A stretch of 64,000 bases of DNA from assembly GCA_018699955.1 (NCBI GenBank), contig JABISG010000100.1, positions 33,208 to 97,207 of the forward strand, written 5' to 3'. Below are positions 63,420-64,000 of this stretch, in pieces (position 1 is the stretch's first letter; every line of letters starts with the position of its first letter). The notes under the pieces were generated by a model. That model did no database searches. It saw nothing but the letters and a program-made list of their open reading frames with translations, and was not told where the DNA came from. The translations under genes and the position numbers were made by a program. Origin of the DNA: Planctomycetaceae bacterium. GTDB lineage: Bacteria; Planctomycetota; Planctomycetia; Planctomycetales; Planctomycetaceae.

Positions 63420-63532
63420 GAAAAACTCCCGGTGGCAAAAAGGACTGGTCGCGTCTCTTTCCAGCATACCAACCGGCGGAGTTTGCGATATAGAATTTTG
63501 GGAAATCTGTGAACGGTGGCGGGTTGTTCGAT

Positions 63533-63558
63533 CCCTCGGGGCGCAGCCCGAGGGCTTT
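63533..63558 (+). repeat. GGCTTT-tailed hairpin repeat, copy 4
   Basis: CCCTCGGG and CCGAGGG pair around GCGCAGC, followed by CTTTTA. It ends at the stop of the HEAT-repeat gene on the - strand. Confidence 0.6.
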
Positions 63559-63887
63559 TAGTGGTGATACAATCGATTCCGGCGGCGGAACCAGAGGACA
63601 CCGGCGGCGGCGGCCGTGGCAAGAATCGCGAGTGCCCAGGGCCACCAGCGGTTCTGGGTTGGGGCGGCGTTGATTTGTTCCAGCGCCTTGCCTGCGGCGG
63701 CACGGACATACGGGCGGTCGTCCGTCTTCTGCGCTTTCGCAAGGGCGGTTCTGGCCGGTAGGGCGGCTGCTCCTACATTGCCGAGCGCTTGGGCGGCCGC
63801 TTGGCGAACCTGCGGGCTCTTGTCATCCATCGCCTGGATGAGAACTCGAAGAGATCGGTCGTGGCCTACCCCCGATCTTTGTACCAC
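63558..63887 (-). pseudogene. C-terminal fragment of a HEAT-repeat membrane protein
   Basis: 109 codons from GTG 63887, but the first ~11 codons lie in a repeat element and there is a stop at about 63909-63911. The sequence starts inside a HEAT repeat (SLRVLIQAMDDKSPQVRQAA) and continues through another (PARTALAKAQKTDDRPYVRAAAGKAL) to a single membrane helix (WWPWALAILATAAAAGVLWF) and a basic tail. Whole family members have many HEAT repeats before this anchor. The upstream part seems replaced by nested palindromes (63870-63982), so it looks truncated. It might still be expressed as a short protein. Confidence 0.55.
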
Positions 63888-63907
63888 CCTCAGTGAGAGA
63901 ATCGGGG
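63870..63907. repeat. Inverted repeat of CCCCGAT at the truncated gene's 5' end
   Basis: CCCCGAT (63870-63876) and ATCGGGG (63901-63907) bracket a 24-base spacer. The left arm overlaps the first codons of the HEAT fragment. Confidence 0.5.
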
Positions 63908-63918
63908 TTCAGGTAACA

Positions 63919-63967
63919 CGTTCTGTTCAACAGGGCGCAGCGTAGCGAAGTCCTGTTGAACAGAACG
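63919..63967. repeat. Perfect 16-bp inverted repeat CGTTCTGTTCAACAGG
   Basis: Arms at 63919-63934 and 63952-63967 are exact complements around a 17-base spacer rich in GCGCAGCG. Confidence 0.7.
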
Positions 63968-63968
63968 G

Positions 63969-63982
63969 GCCGCATATGCGGC
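63969..63982. repeat. 14-bp palindrome GCCGCATATGCGGC
   Basis: Perfect palindrome directly beside the preceding inverted repeat. The rest to 64000 shows no further feature. Confidence 0.5.
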
Positions 63983-64000
63983 GGGGGTCTCGTAGTCCAA

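Noticed and set aside
1..64000. tRNA or rRNA genes
   Set aside because: I looked for T-loop and anticodon-stem patterns in the gaps and saw none; a tRNAscan run would settle it.

Overview
The window looks like a chromosomal segment of a planctomycete (order Planctomycetales, family uncertain). The evidence is the gene content: three DUF1080-type secreted proteins, a PmoA-family (DUF6807) protein, a DUF3500 protein, a Tat-exported TIM-barrel protein, a PF13557-type outer-membrane protein, a PilM operon with glycine/methionine-rich partners, and a lipoprotein with tandem STN-like units. Most genes are housekeeping or family-typical. I see no phage, transposase, CRISPR array, rRNA or tRNA.

Layout. 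1-1634: 5' part of a GH38-like glycosidase gene that runs off the left edge. 2345-8856: three-gene pilM operon for a type IV pilus/type II secretion-like platform. 8917-11908: folC and two DUF1080-type genes. 12142-19059: LRR lipoprotein, thioredoxin reductase, M24 peptidase, BioF-like enzyme, haloalkane-dehalogenase-like hydrolase, DEAD-box helicase. 19446-24982: M16 peptidase pair, acetyltransferase, DUF1080 protein, outer-membrane protein. 25359-30016: a manganese/zinc-type ABC importer whose two permeases carry DtxR/MntR-like C-terminal domains. 30084-37984: PmoA-family protein, LamG-like protein, methyltransferase, mtnA, HlyD-type adaptor, ImmA-like protein, lipase-like lipoprotein, DUF2617-like protein. 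38222-42057: epmB divergent from efp, then a small membrane protein and miaB. 42167-45331: SDR39U1-type epimerase coupled to a sigma factor, then a methyltransferase. 45362-53217: activated-methyl cycle cluster metH, metF, metK, ahcY. 53413-63887: TIM-barrel protein, two-domain esterase, DUF4198-like protein, methyltransferase, HemL-like aminotransferase, small membrane protein, DUF3500 protein, STN-repeat lipoprotein, and a HEAT-repeat gene that appears cut short by nested palindromes.

How the parts work together. MetK, AhcY, MetH and MetF form a complete SAM-SAH-homocysteine-methionine loop, with mtnA about 12 kb away for methylthio recycling and several methyltransferases nearby as consumers. 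EpmB modifies the EF-P lysine encoded next door. The ABC cluster imports a divalent metal, and its permeases may sense that metal themselves.

The least explained signal is in the gaps between genes. At least seven families of short palindromic repeats recur here. In three of them (GGCTTT-tailed, AGCTGCGA-type and CACTACGAACC-tailed) the stem sequence changes between copies while pairing is kept. One element of about 86 bp with terminal inverted repeats occurs twice in opposite orientation. Some copies supply the first or last codons of genes. Annotation was by eye: protein families are inferred from motifs and general resemblance, not database searches.
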